Source of the DNA: Streptomyces humicola
Lineage (GTDB): Bacteria > Actinomycetota > Actinomycetes > Streptomycetales > Streptomycetaceae
Direction of reading: 5' to 3'
DNA: 64,000 bases
Assembly (NCBI RefSeq): GCF_024436035.1
Contig: NZ_JANFNG010000018.1
Span: 62,001-126,000 of the forward strand
Shown: one piece after another, positions 1 through 8,026 of the stretch
How positions within the stretch are numbered: the first letter of the stretch is position 1
How the letters are laid out: each line of letters opens with the position of its first letter
Position numbers and translations under genes: made by a program
Notes under the pieces: generated by a model
What the model saw: only the letters and a program-made list of their open reading frames with translations
What the model was told of the DNA's origin: nothing
Databases searched by the model: none

Positions 1-965
1 TTGACGCCGGTGTACGAGCCGAGGGCGGCGGCGAGGTCGTGGGCCGGGACGCCTGCGGCGACACCGGCGGCGAGCGCGGCGACCGCGTTGTGCGCGTAGT
101 GGCTGCCGGGCACGGAGACGGTGAACGTCAGCTCCTCACCCGCGAGGGCGACCGTCACCTCACTGGTCAGGCCGTGCGGGACGATCTCGAGGATGCGCAC
201 GTCGGCGTCGGCGGCCTCGCCGTAGGTGACCACCCGCGGCCGGCCGTCGCCGGCAGCCGTGACGCGCGCGGTCAGCTCACGGGCGCCGGCGTGGTCGGCG
301 GAGACGACGAGCGTGCCGCCGGGCACGATGCGTGCGGCGAAGGTCTCGAAGGACTCGTAGATTTCGTCCATCGAGGCGTAGTTGGCGTGGTGGTCGAGCT
401 CCACGTTGAGCACGATCGCCACCTCGGGCGCGTACTTGTGGAAGCTGCGGTCGCTCTCGTCCGCCTCTGCCACGAAGATCTCCCCGGCGCCCTGGTGCGC
501 GTTGGAGCCGGGCGCGTCCAGGTCACCGCCGATCGCGTACGACGGGGCGAGACCGAGCGTGGTCAGCGCGACCGCCAGCATCGACGTCGTCGTGGTCTTG
601 CCGTGCGTGCCGGCCACCGCGATCGGGCGCGCCCCCTCCATCAGCGCCGCGAGCGCGTCGGAGCGGTGCACGACGGGGATGCCGCGCTCATGGGCGGCGG
701 TCAGCTCCGCGTTGTCCTGGCGGATGGCGCTGGAGACGACGACGCAGGTCGCGTCCGGCGCCAGGTGTTCGGCGGCGTGGCCGATGTGCACGGTGACGCC
801 GAGCTCCCGCAGCGCCGCGACCGTGCCCGATGCGCGCGCGTCACTGCCCCCGACCCGTGCCCCGCGCTGCGCGAGGATCTTCGCGATGCCCGACATCCCG
901 GCGCCGCCGATGCCGATGAAGTGCGGTCGGTCCATGGCGGGCGGAGTGGGAACGGCGGATGCCAT
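1..965 (-). CDS. murC: UDP-N-acetylmuramate--L-alanine ligase, N-terminal part (partial)
   Basis: This is the cytoplasmic peptidoglycan-precursor ligase that adds the first L-alanine to UDP-MurNAc using ATP. The window edge cuts it, so about 321 of roughly 460 residues are present and the C-terminus is missing. The Rossmann motif GIGGAGMSG lies near residues 18-26 and the ATP-binding loop GTHGKTTTTS near residue 118. The Mur-type stretch EADESDRSF is followed by NVELDHHANY. The start is the ATG at 965; a second Met at codon 11 just before the conserved RPHFIGIGG could also serve. The family and order of motifs are unambiguous. Confidence 0.95.
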   Translation of the reverse strand, partial: MASAVPTPPAMDRPHFIGIGGAGMSGIAKILAQRGARVGGSDARASGTVAALRELGVTVHIGHAAEHLAPDATCVVVSSAIRQDNAELTAAHERGIPVVHRSDALAALMEGARPIAVAGTHGKTTTTSMLAVALTTLGLAPSYAIGGDLDAPGSNAHQGAGEIFVAEADESDRSFHKYAPEVAIVLNVELDHHANYASMDEIYESFETFAARIVPGGTLVVSADHAGARELTARVTAAGDGRPRVVTYGEAADADVRILEIVPHGLTSEVTVALAGEELTFTVSVPGSHYAHNAVAALAAGVAAGVPAHDLAAALGSYTGV

Positions 966-1087
966 GCGCGGGTCTCCCTCGTGGTGCGGATCGTGCCTGC
1001 CGTCGGCAGCCGGTCGGCCTTGATTGTCGCACCCGCGGCACTCGCACCCGTCAAGGCCGACCGGCCGCATGCGTCACGCTTCGCGTG

Positions 1088-1546
1088 TCATTCGTTGTGG
1101 GCGTAGAGCTTGAGGACGGGGACGCCGACCTTGTGGCGCGCCTGGGAGGCCCAGTCGCGGTGGAAGAACTCCTCGACCAGGTGCGGGGCGGTCAGCACGA
1201 TCACCTCGTCGGCCTTGGTCTTCTCCACGACCGAGCGCAGCATGTCCAGCGGGTGCTCCTGGACGATCTCACCCACCGCCTCGTTGCCGGCCTTCCGCAG
1301 TGCGGCCAGGCTGTGGTGGAGGGCGTTGACGGCGGCTTGGTCGCCCTTGATCTCTTCCTCCTCGTGGGCGACCTTGTCCAGCTCGCCGAGGGCGACGTCG
1401 TCGAGGGCCCGGAGCAGCCGCTCCTGGTCGCCGCGCGGCTGCATCAGGACGACGAAGGACACGGGCTCGTCGCCGTGCAGGGTAGTGACGAGATCCACGT
1501 CGACGGGGGCGAGCGGCTTCTCGATCATGAGTACGGTCGTGATCAC
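1088..1546 (-). CDS. Usp-like conserved actinobacterial protein
   Basis: A 152-residue protein of a family found next to murC in Streptomyces. The family has often been labelled indole-3-glycerol phosphate synthase, but I see no TrpC motif. It has an alternating beta/alpha pattern, with VITTVLMIEK at the N-terminus and DEVIVLTAPHLVEEFFHRDW near the C-terminus. This resembles a universal-stress or HUP-type fold, and the biochemical role is unknown. The GTG at 1546 is chosen because AAGGACG precedes it; an open frame continues upstream to 1618 but lacks conserved sequence. The C-terminal VGVPVLKLYAHNE fits the family end. Confidence 0.75.
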   Translation of the reverse strand: MITTVLMIEKPLAPVDVDLVTTLHGDEPVSFVVLMQPRGDQERLLRALDDVALGELDKVAHEEEEIKGDQAAVNALHHSLAALRKAGNEAVGEIVQEHPLDMLRSVVEKTKADEVIVLTAPHLVEEFFHRDWASQARHKVGVPVLKLYAHNE

Positions 1547-1725
1547 GGACTCGTCCTTCTTTCTTACGGGCCAGCGGCCCCCACAGGAACCATCCTGCCC
1601 CGTCCACGGCCGGGGCACGTGAGCAAACCCTTACCCCCCGCGACAGCAAACGGAACGAGGGATTCCGGGCGGTTGAACGGCATTGGTTGAACTGCACTGG
1701 TCGAACGGCACGCCGGCAGGCGGGT

Positions 1726-2523
1726 TCAGCTGTCGCGCTCGCGGGCGTGGCGTTCGCGGACGTAGCGGCCGAAGAGGAAGCCGTCCTCCTCCAGCAGCCC
1801 CGCGAGGCGGAAGCGCTCGGGCACGGCGATGCCCGGGCCGTTCATGATCCGCGGCGCATCGCCCGCGGTGACCAGCGGCGCGATCGACAGGCACAGCTCG
1901 TCCAGCACGTCGGCGGCGGCGAACTGCGCCAGCAGCCTCGGTCCGCCCTCAGCCAGCAGCCGCGTCAGGCCGCGGTCGGCCAGCTCGCGCAGCGCCTGCG
2001 CCGGGTCGATCCCGGAGCCCTTGCCCGCGACGACCACCTCGGCGCCCGCAGCCTCGGCTTCCCGCACCCGTGCGGGATCCGCCTGGGCGCCGGTGAGCAC
2101 CAGCGTCGGCACCACGGGCCCGGCGAAGAGCGGGAGCGAGAAGTCCAGATCCAGGCTCGCGCTCACCACGGCGATCACCGGTGCGGGCGACTGGCCGAGC
2201 GCTGCCCGTCGCTCCGCGAAGGCGGGTCGTGCCTTCGCCGGGCGGTAGCCCTCCTGGCGGACCGTTTCCGCCCCGACGACCACTGCGTCCGACAGCGCCC
2301 GCAGCACGCCGAAGATGCGCATGTCAGCCGCCGAGGACAGCTGCTCCGAGCGCCCCTCGTGCCGGGCCGCCCCGTCGAGCGAGGCGACCATGTTCGCCCG
2401 CAGCCACGGTTCACCCTCGGGACGCGGAGCCGGATAGGCGTAGGCGTCGGCGAGGGCGTCGAGCGTGTCGAACGTCTCATCGGGCACGTCGCCGGCGCGG
2501 GGCACAGGGAACAAACGGTGCAT
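1726..2523 (-). CDS. RibD C-terminal-type pyrimidine reductase family protein
   Basis: A 265-residue stand-alone protein of the RibD_C/dihydrofolate-reductase-like family. Its relatives reduce 5-amino-6-ribosylamino-pyrimidine intermediates with NADPH during riboflavin synthesis, but many stand-alone Streptomyces members have no proven substrate. The family signatures NMVASLDGAA (near residue 43), SDAVVVGAETVRQEGY and LLAEGGPRLLAQF are present. The ATG at 2523 begins MHRLFPVP just before the conserved core. The gene is divergent from the ZapE-type ATPase, with about 95 bp between the two starts. No other rib gene is nearby, so a riboflavin role is only inferred. Confidence 0.85.
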   Translation of the reverse strand: MHRLFPVPRAGDVPDETFDTLDALADAYAYPAPRPEGEPWLRANMVASLDGAARHEGRSEQLSSAADMRIFGVLRALSDAVVVGAETVRQEGYRPAKARPAFAERRAALGQSPAPVIAVVSASLDLDFSLPLFAGPVVPTLVLTGAQADPARVREAEAAGAEVVVAGKGSGIDPAQALRELADRGLTRLLAEGGPRLLAQFAAADVLDELCLSIAPLVTAGDAPRIMNGPGIAVPERFRLAGLLEEDGFLFGRYVRERHARERDS

Positions 2524-2617
2524 GGCGAGCAGTCTGGCACGGCGTGCCTGCCGAGGCGGGCGGCTTGGCCCAGTCCATTGCCGGGAGCGCATCGCGGAGG
2601 CAATACGCTTGGGAGCT

Positions 2618-3715
2618 GTGTCGTCCCCTCTGAGCCCCGGCCCCGTGAGTCACAGCGCCGCCCCGGACACCGCCCAGCCCGCGTCCCTGTGCGGGCGCGA
2701 GCCGCACGTGCCCGCGGAACGGCTGGTCGCGGAGATGGTGCCCCCTCCGCGCTTCGACGCCGTACGGTTCGACACCTACCTGCCCGATCCGGGACAGCCC
2801 AGCCAGGCGGAAGCCGTGCGGCTGCTCAGCGGCTTCGCCGCAGGCCTCGGCGGCGCAACCGCCGTGAGCGGTGGGAAGAAGCGCTGGTTCCGGCGGGAGG
2901 CCGCCGCGCCCGCCGGCCCGAGCGGCGTCTACCTCGACGGCGGGTACGGCGTCGGCAAGACCCACCTGCTCGCCTCGCTGTGGCACGCGGCGCCCGCGCC
3001 GCGCGAGCAGAAGGCGTTCGGCACCTTCGTCGAGCTGACCAACCTCGTGGGCGCGCTCGGCTTCCAGCAGGCCGTCACCGCGCTCAGCGGGCACCGGCTG
3101 CTGTGCATCGACGAGTTCGAGCTCGACGACCCCGGCGACACCGTCCTGGTGTCCACCCTGCTCGGCAAGCTCGCCGACGCGGGCGTCAGGCTCGCCGCCA
3201 CCTCCAACACCCTCCCCGGCAAGCTGGGCGAGGGCCGCTTCGCCGCCTCCGACTTCATGCGGGAAATCCAGGGCCTGTCCGCCCGCTTCCGCGCACTGCG
3301 CATCGACGGTGAGGACTACCGCCACCGCGGCCTCCCGCAGGCCCCGCCGCCGTATGCGGACGATGAGGTGACCGAGGCCGCGCACGCCACGCCGGGCGCG
3401 TCGCTGGACGACTTCGGCGCCCTGCTCGGCCATCTCGCGCGCGTCCACCCCAGCCGCTACGGGGCGCTGTGCGACGGTATCGACGCCGTTTTCCTCCGCC
3501 GCGTCGAGCCGGTCACCGACCAGGCGACCGCGCTGCGGCTCGTGGTCCTCGCAGACCGGCTCTACGACCGCGAGGTGCCGGTGATGGCCTCCGGCACACC
3601 GTTCGACCGGATCTTCAGCGAGGAGATGCTGGCCGGCGGCTACCGGAAGAAGTACTTCCGCGCGATCTCCCGGCTCACCGCCCTCGCCCGCGAGGCCAAG
3701 CCAGCCGCCGGCTGA
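2618..3715 (+). CDS. zapE: AFG1/ZapE-family ATPase
   Basis: A 365-residue P-loop ATPase of the AFG1/ZapE family. ZapE promotes Z-ring constriction in Gammaproteobacteria; the role in actinomycetes is not settled. The Walker A motif GGYGVGKTHLL is near residue 108 and Walker B LLCIDEFELDD near residue 161. These are followed by sensor-like AATSNTLP and the C-terminal signature KKYFRAISRLTAL. The GTG at 2618 has GGGAG only 2 nt upstream and a CAATACGCT stretch just before that, so initiation may be leaderless; the in-frame GTG at 2645 is an alternative. Its stop codon directly abuts that of convergent treZ (TGA then TCA). Confidence 0.88.
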   Translation: MSSPLSPGPVSHSAAPDTAQPASLCGREPHVPAERLVAEMVPPPRFDAVRFDTYLPDPGQPSQAEAVRLLSGFAAGLGGATAVSGGKKRWFRREAAAPAGPSGVYLDGGYGVGKTHLLASLWHAAPAPREQKAFGTFVELTNLVGALGFQQAVTALSGHRLLCIDEFELDDPGDTVLVSTLLGKLADAGVRLAATSNTLPGKLGEGRFAASDFMREIQGLSARFRALRIDGEDYRHRGLPQAPPPYADDEVTEAAHATPGASLDDFGALLGHLARVHPSRYGALCDGIDAVFLRRVEPVTDQATALRLVVLADRLYDREVPVMASGTPFDRIFSEEMLAGGYRKKYFRAISRLTALAREAKPAAG

Positions 3716-5482
3716 TCAACGGGTGCGGCTTCCGCGGCCCCCGCGCACCACAGCCGCCGATTCCGGCGGCAGCACCAACCGCTCGTCGCCCTCGGGGAGT
3801 TCCACTGACGCGGCGAGGACCTTGAAGCCGGACAGCGGCAGCGTGCGCGGCTCGGGCGCGAGATTGACGGCGGTGTGCAGCCCGCCGCGGCGCACCAGGA
3901 TCCAGCGCGCCTCCTCGTCGCAGCGGACCTCGGTGGACGGCAAGTAGGGGTCGGCGAGCTCCGGCTCGGCGGCGCGCAGCGCGATCAGCGCGCGGTACCA
4001 GCGCAGCAGTGCGGCGTGCGGTTCGCGCTCGGGTTCGGACCAGTCCAGACAGGAGCGCAGCCGGGTCGCCGGGTCCTGCGGATCGGGGATCTGCGAGGCC
4101 TGCCAGCCGTGCTCGGCGAACTCCCGGCGGCGCCCGGTCCGTACCGCCTCGGCGAGCGCTGGATCGGTGTGGTCGGTGAAGAACTGCCAGGGAGTGGACG
4201 CCCCCCACTCCTCGCCCATGAAGAGCATCGGCGTGAAAGGTGAGGTGAGGACGAGAGCGGCGCCCAGGGTGAGGTGAGCGGCCGTCAGCCGGTCGCCCAG
4301 AGCACGGTTCCCGATCTGGTCGTGGCTCTGGGCGTAGCCGAGGAAACGGTGGCCGGGTGTACGCCGGTCGAGCGGGCGCCCATGGACGCGGCCGCGGAAC
4401 GAGGAGAAGGTGCCGTCGTGGAACCACACACCCGTCAGGGTCTTGGCGAGCGCGGCGAGCGGAGCGCGGGCGAAGTCCGCATAGTAGCCCTGGGCCTCAC
4501 CCGTCAACGCGGCGTGCAAGGCGTGGTGGAAGTCGTCGCTCCACTGCGCGTGCAGGCCCAGCCCGCCCGTGTCGCGCGGAGCCGTGGTGCGCGGATCGTT
4601 GAGGTCGGACTCGGCGACGAGGAAGAGCGGACGGCCCACGTCGGCGGCCAACGCATCAACAGCGGTGGACAGTTGCTCAAGGAAGTGCAGTGCGCGGGTG
4701 TCGGCGAGCGCGTGCACGGCGTCGAGCCGCAGCCCGTCGAGCCGGTAGTCGCGCAGCCAGGCGAGCGCACTGCCGATCAGATAGGCGCGGACCTCGTCCG
4801 AGCCGGGGGCGTCGAGGTTGACTGCGGCGCCCCAGGGTGTCTGGTGACGGTCGGTGAAGTACGGGCCGAACTGCGGAAGATGGTTGCCGGACGGGCCCAG
4901 GTGGTTGTGGACGACGTCGAGGATCACGCCCAGGCCGTGCGCGTGCGCCGCGTCGACGAAGCGCTTCAGACCGTCCGGCCCGCCGTAGGGTTCATGGACC
5001 GCCCAGAGCGAAACGCCTTCGTATCCCCAGCCATGGGTGCCGGGAAACGGGCAGACCGGCATCAGTTCGACATGGGTGACGCCGAGCCGCGCCACATGCT
5101 CCAGCCGTTCGGCGGCGGAGTCGAAAGTGCCCTCGTACGTGAACGTGCCGATGTGCAGCTCGTAGACGACCGCGCCGGGAAGCGGACGGCCCGGCCACGG
5201 CGTGCGCCACGCGAACCGCGAGTGGTCGACGATGGCACTGGGTCCGTCGGGGCCTTCCGGCTGGTGACGCGACCGGGGATCGGGCACTGGCGCGCCGCCG
5301 TCGAGCACGACGGCGTACCGGGTGCCGTGCTCCTTGGGCAGCCCTGACGCGTACCACCAGCCGGCTCGCGCCGGATCCGGGCGCATCGGGTGGAGCGCCC
5401 CCCCGATCCACACTTCGGCCTGCCGGGCGTGCGGCGCCCACACCTCGTAACCCTCGTACCCCACAGGGTGACGGTACGCCAT
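3716..5482 (-). CDS. treZ: malto-oligosyltrehalose trehalohydrolase
   Basis: A GH13 enzyme of 588 residues that releases free trehalose from maltooligosyltrehalose, the second step of the TreY-TreZ pathway. An N-terminal beta-sandwich (YEVWAPHARQAEVWIGG) precedes the catalytic barrel. Visible GH13 motifs are DVVHNHLGPSGNHL near residue 187, the nucleophile region GLRLDAVHAL near 249, AESDLNDP near 290 and AQSHDQIGNR near 385. The ATG at 5482 gives MAYRHPVGYEGYEV, typical of the family. It lies 10 bp downstream of the treY stop codon and is presumably co-transcribed with it. Confidence 0.95.
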   Translation of the reverse strand: MAYRHPVGYEGYEVWAPHARQAEVWIGGALHPMRPDPARAGWWYASGLPKEHGTRYAVVLDGGAPVPDPRSRHQPEGPDGPSAIVDHSRFAWRTPWPGRPLPGAVVYELHIGTFTYEGTFDSAAERLEHVARLGVTHVELMPVCPFPGTHGWGYEGVSLWAVHEPYGGPDGLKRFVDAAHAHGLGVILDVVHNHLGPSGNHLPQFGPYFTDRHQTPWGAAVNLDAPGSDEVRAYLIGSALAWLRDYRLDGLRLDAVHALADTRALHFLEQLSTAVDALAADVGRPLFLVAESDLNDPRTTAPRDTGGLGLHAQWSDDFHHALHAALTGEAQGYYADFARAPLAALAKTLTGVWFHDGTFSSFRGRVHGRPLDRRTPGHRFLGYAQSHDQIGNRALGDRLTAAHLTLGAALVLTSPFTPMLFMGEEWGASTPWQFFTDHTDPALAEAVRTGRRREFAEHGWQASQIPDPQDPATRLRSCLDWSEPEREPHAALLRWYRALIALRAAEPELADPYLPSTEVRCDEEARWILVRRGGLHTAVNLAPEPRTLPLSGFKVLAASVELPEGDERLVLPPESAAVVRGGRGSRTR

Positions 5483-5492
5483 GCCCGGCCTC

Positions 5493-7919
5493 TCACGCGC
5501 GACGCAGCAGTGCCACCGGATGGCGGGTGAACAGCGCTGTCGCGGGGACGTTGCCGTCGACGACCTCACCCGTCAGCAGCTCCCGCCAGCGGCCGCCGGG
5601 CAGGGGCAGCACGGTGTCGCGCCAGCCGCCCGCGTCCTCCAGACGCCGGCTCAGCCGGGTGACCGCCGTGATCACCTCGCCCGCGCGGCAGAAGGCCAGC
5701 AGGTGCTCGCGGGCCGGGCCCTGCGCGGGCAGCGGGGCGTAAGAGGACCGCGCCCCGAACCACTGGGGGCGCTCCCGGCGCAACCGCAGTGCTGCAGCGG
5801 TCACCAGCCGCTTCTCCTCGTCGAGGCGGCCGCGCGGTGGACATCCCGCGTCCAGCTCCGCGAGCAGCCGCGGCCGGAAGCACACCGGCCGCCGGTTGTC
5901 GGGGTCGACCAGGGCCTCGTAGGCGCCTTCCGTGCCCTGGTAGAGATCCGGGACCCCGGGCATCGTCAGATGGACCAGCGCGGCGCCCAGGCTGTTGGCG
6001 CGCGCGTGGGCATCGATACGACGGCCGAACGCGGCGAGCGTCTCCTGCGCGGGACCGCACACCCCGGCGGCGACGAACCCCCCGACCAGCTGCTCGTACT
6101 CCTCGTCCGGCTCCGTCCAGCCCGTGCGCAGCGCCGCCTCGCGCACCGACTTCATCACCGCGGCCGACAGGCGCTCCGGATGCGGGGAGGCGAAGCCGAC
6201 CGCGGTCTGCCACGCCACGTACTCCACGTGCCGGTCGGGTGCGGTCGCCGACTGCGCCGCCTGCCGCGAGAGCTCCTCCAGCAACGTCGCCCATTCGTCG
6301 GGGAGTTCGGTGAGGACGGCCATACGTGACCGGACCTCGGCACTGCGCTTGGTGTCGTGCGTGGACAGCACGGTCCCGGTGTCGGGCCAGTCGCGTTGCA
6401 GACGTTCGCAGAAGGCGTGGAAGGAACCGGGCGAGGTGCCAGGGCGGCCCGGATCGCCGCCGACCTCGGCCGACGACAGCAGCGGCACATAGCGGTAGAA
6501 GGCGGTGTCCTCGACGGACTTGGCATGCAGCGCCGAGGCGAGCTGCGCGAAACGGATGGCGAAGTCGTGGTGGTCGATGCCCGGGCCGAGCCGTCCCAGC
6601 GCCAGGTCCGTGACGACGTCGACCGCGTGGGCCTCCTCGGGCACGGCGAACGCGTACCGGGCGTCGTCGGCCGCCTCGCCCAGGATCTCCGCCGCGGTCT
6701 CGCGCTCGGCAGGGGTCGACGTGTACGGACGGTAGACGGGCAGACGGACCAGCAACTCGCGTATGGCCGTGCGCAGCGCCCATGGCGCATGGTCGGCGAG
6801 GCCCCGGTCCGCCGCGCATATCCGGTCGGCGGTGCGGACGAGGCGTTCGACCTCGGCGGCGAGGTCGTGGCGGATCACCCGGTGGGCGGCGGCGCGCGCG
6901 GTGGGGGCCCACTCGCCGCCGCGGTCGGCGGCGGGGGACGCGAAGTCCCGGTAGACGACGGCGAGGCGGGCGGCGCCGACGGGGTCGACGAACAGCCCGT
7001 CGATGCGGGTGAGGGCGTCGTAGCCGGTGGTACCCGCGCATTCCCAGCTGCGGGGCAGCCGCTCCTCGCCGCACAGTATCTTCTCCACGACGGTCCAGCG
7101 ACCGCCGCTCGCCTCCCTCAAACGGTGCAGGTAGGCGTGCGGATCGGCGAGACCGTCGGGATGATCGATGCGCAGTCCGTCGACGACGCCGTCGCGCAGC
7201 AGGCGCAGCACGGTCCCATGGGTGGCGTCGAAGACGTCGGGGTCTTCGACGCGTACCCCGATCAACTCGGAAATGGTGAAGAAGCGACGGTAGTTGAGCT
7301 CGGTGCGGGCCAGCCGCCACCAGGCGAGACGGTAGTGCTGGGCGTGGAGCAACTCGGGCAGCGCCAGGTGCTCGGTGCCGGGGCGGACCGGGAACAGGTG
7401 GTCGTGGTAACGCACGACGGGCTCGCGGCCGGTTGCCGCGCCGCTCTCGGACTTCTCCAGGCGCAGCACACCGGCCGCGAGGGATTCGCCCAGACGCTCG
7501 CCGAGCACCGGCAGCAGCATCTTGCCGCCGTGCGCGGCCCAGTCGATGTCGAACCACCGGGCGCAGGGCGACGACGGACCGTCGCGCAGCACGCTCCACA
7601 GCGCCGTGTTGAGCTTCTCGGGAGCGGGCACGGCCATGTGGTTCGGCACGATGTCGAGCACGAGCCCGAGCCCGTGCGCGTGAGCGGTGCGGGCCAGCGC
7701 CCGCAATCCCTCTTCGCCCCCCAGCTCCGCCCGAACGCGCGTGTGGTCCACGACGTCGTAGCCATGGGTCGAGCCCGGCACGGACTCGAGCACGGGGGAG
7801 AGGTGCAGATGGGACACGCCGAGCGCGGCGACGTAGGGGACGGCGTCCGCGGCCGCGGCGAAGGGGAAGTCCGGCTGCAGTTGGAGGCGGTACGTCGCGG
7901 TGGGCGGCGTGATGGTCAT
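5493..7919 (-). CDS. treY: malto-oligosyltrehalose synthase
   Basis: An 808-residue GH13 intramolecular transglucosylase. It converts the reducing-end alpha-1,4 bond of maltodextrins to alpha,alpha-1,1, making maltooligosyltrehalose for TreZ. The N-terminus TYRLQLQPDFPF is characteristic. Catalytic motifs are DIVPNHMAVP near residue 88, GLRIDHPDGLADP near 245, VEKILCGEE near 280 and LSTHDTKRSAEVRSR further on. The length is normal for TreY, which carries large insertions in the barrel. It is the gene upstream of treZ. About 107 bp separate it from the end of glgX, so the three genes may form one unit or two. Confidence 0.96.
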   Translation of the reverse strand: MTITPPTATYRLQLQPDFPFAAAADAVPYVAALGVSHLHLSPVLESVPGSTHGYDVVDHTRVRAELGGEEGLRALARTAHAHGLGLVLDIVPNHMAVPAPEKLNTALWSVLRDGPSSPCARWFDIDWAAHGGKMLLPVLGERLGESLAAGVLRLEKSESGAATGREPVVRYHDHLFPVRPGTEHLALPELLHAQHYRLAWWRLARTELNYRRFFTISELIGVRVEDPDVFDATHGTVLRLLRDGVVDGLRIDHPDGLADPHAYLHRLREASGGRWTVVEKILCGEERLPRSWECAGTTGYDALTRIDGLFVDPVGAARLAVVYRDFASPAADRGGEWAPTARAAAHRVIRHDLAAEVERLVRTADRICAADRGLADHAPWALRTAIRELLVRLPVYRPYTSTPAERETAAEILGEAADDARYAFAVPEEAHAVDVVTDLALGRLGPGIDHHDFAIRFAQLASALHAKSVEDTAFYRYVPLLSSAEVGGDPGRPGTSPGSFHAFCERLQRDWPDTGTVLSTHDTKRSAEVRSRMAVLTELPDEWATLLEELSRQAAQSATAPDRHVEYVAWQTAVGFASPHPERLSAAVMKSVREAALRTGWTEPDEEYEQLVGGFVAAGVCGPAQETLAAFGRRIDAHARANSLGAALVHLTMPGVPDLYQGTEGAYEALVDPDNRRPVCFRPRLLAELDAGCPPRGRLDEEKRLVTAAALRLRRERPQWFGARSSYAPLPAQGPAREHLLAFCRAGEVITAVTRLSRRLEDAGGWRDTVLPLPGGRWRELLTGEVVDGNVPATALFTRHPVALLRRA

Positions 7920-8026
7920 ACGACCATCTCTACATGCTTATGGGCTGTACCGCAGGGGGGCGGGCTCGCTCGGGCGGTATGCCACTGCGCGGGAAGCGCG
8001 CCCCCGCACACCCGGATGGGTGAACG

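Noticed and set aside
1088-1546. Indole-3-glycerol phosphate synthase, a label commonly given to this family
   Set aside because: The protein lacks the TIM-barrel length and TrpC active-site motifs; it looks like a small Usp-type alpha/beta protein.
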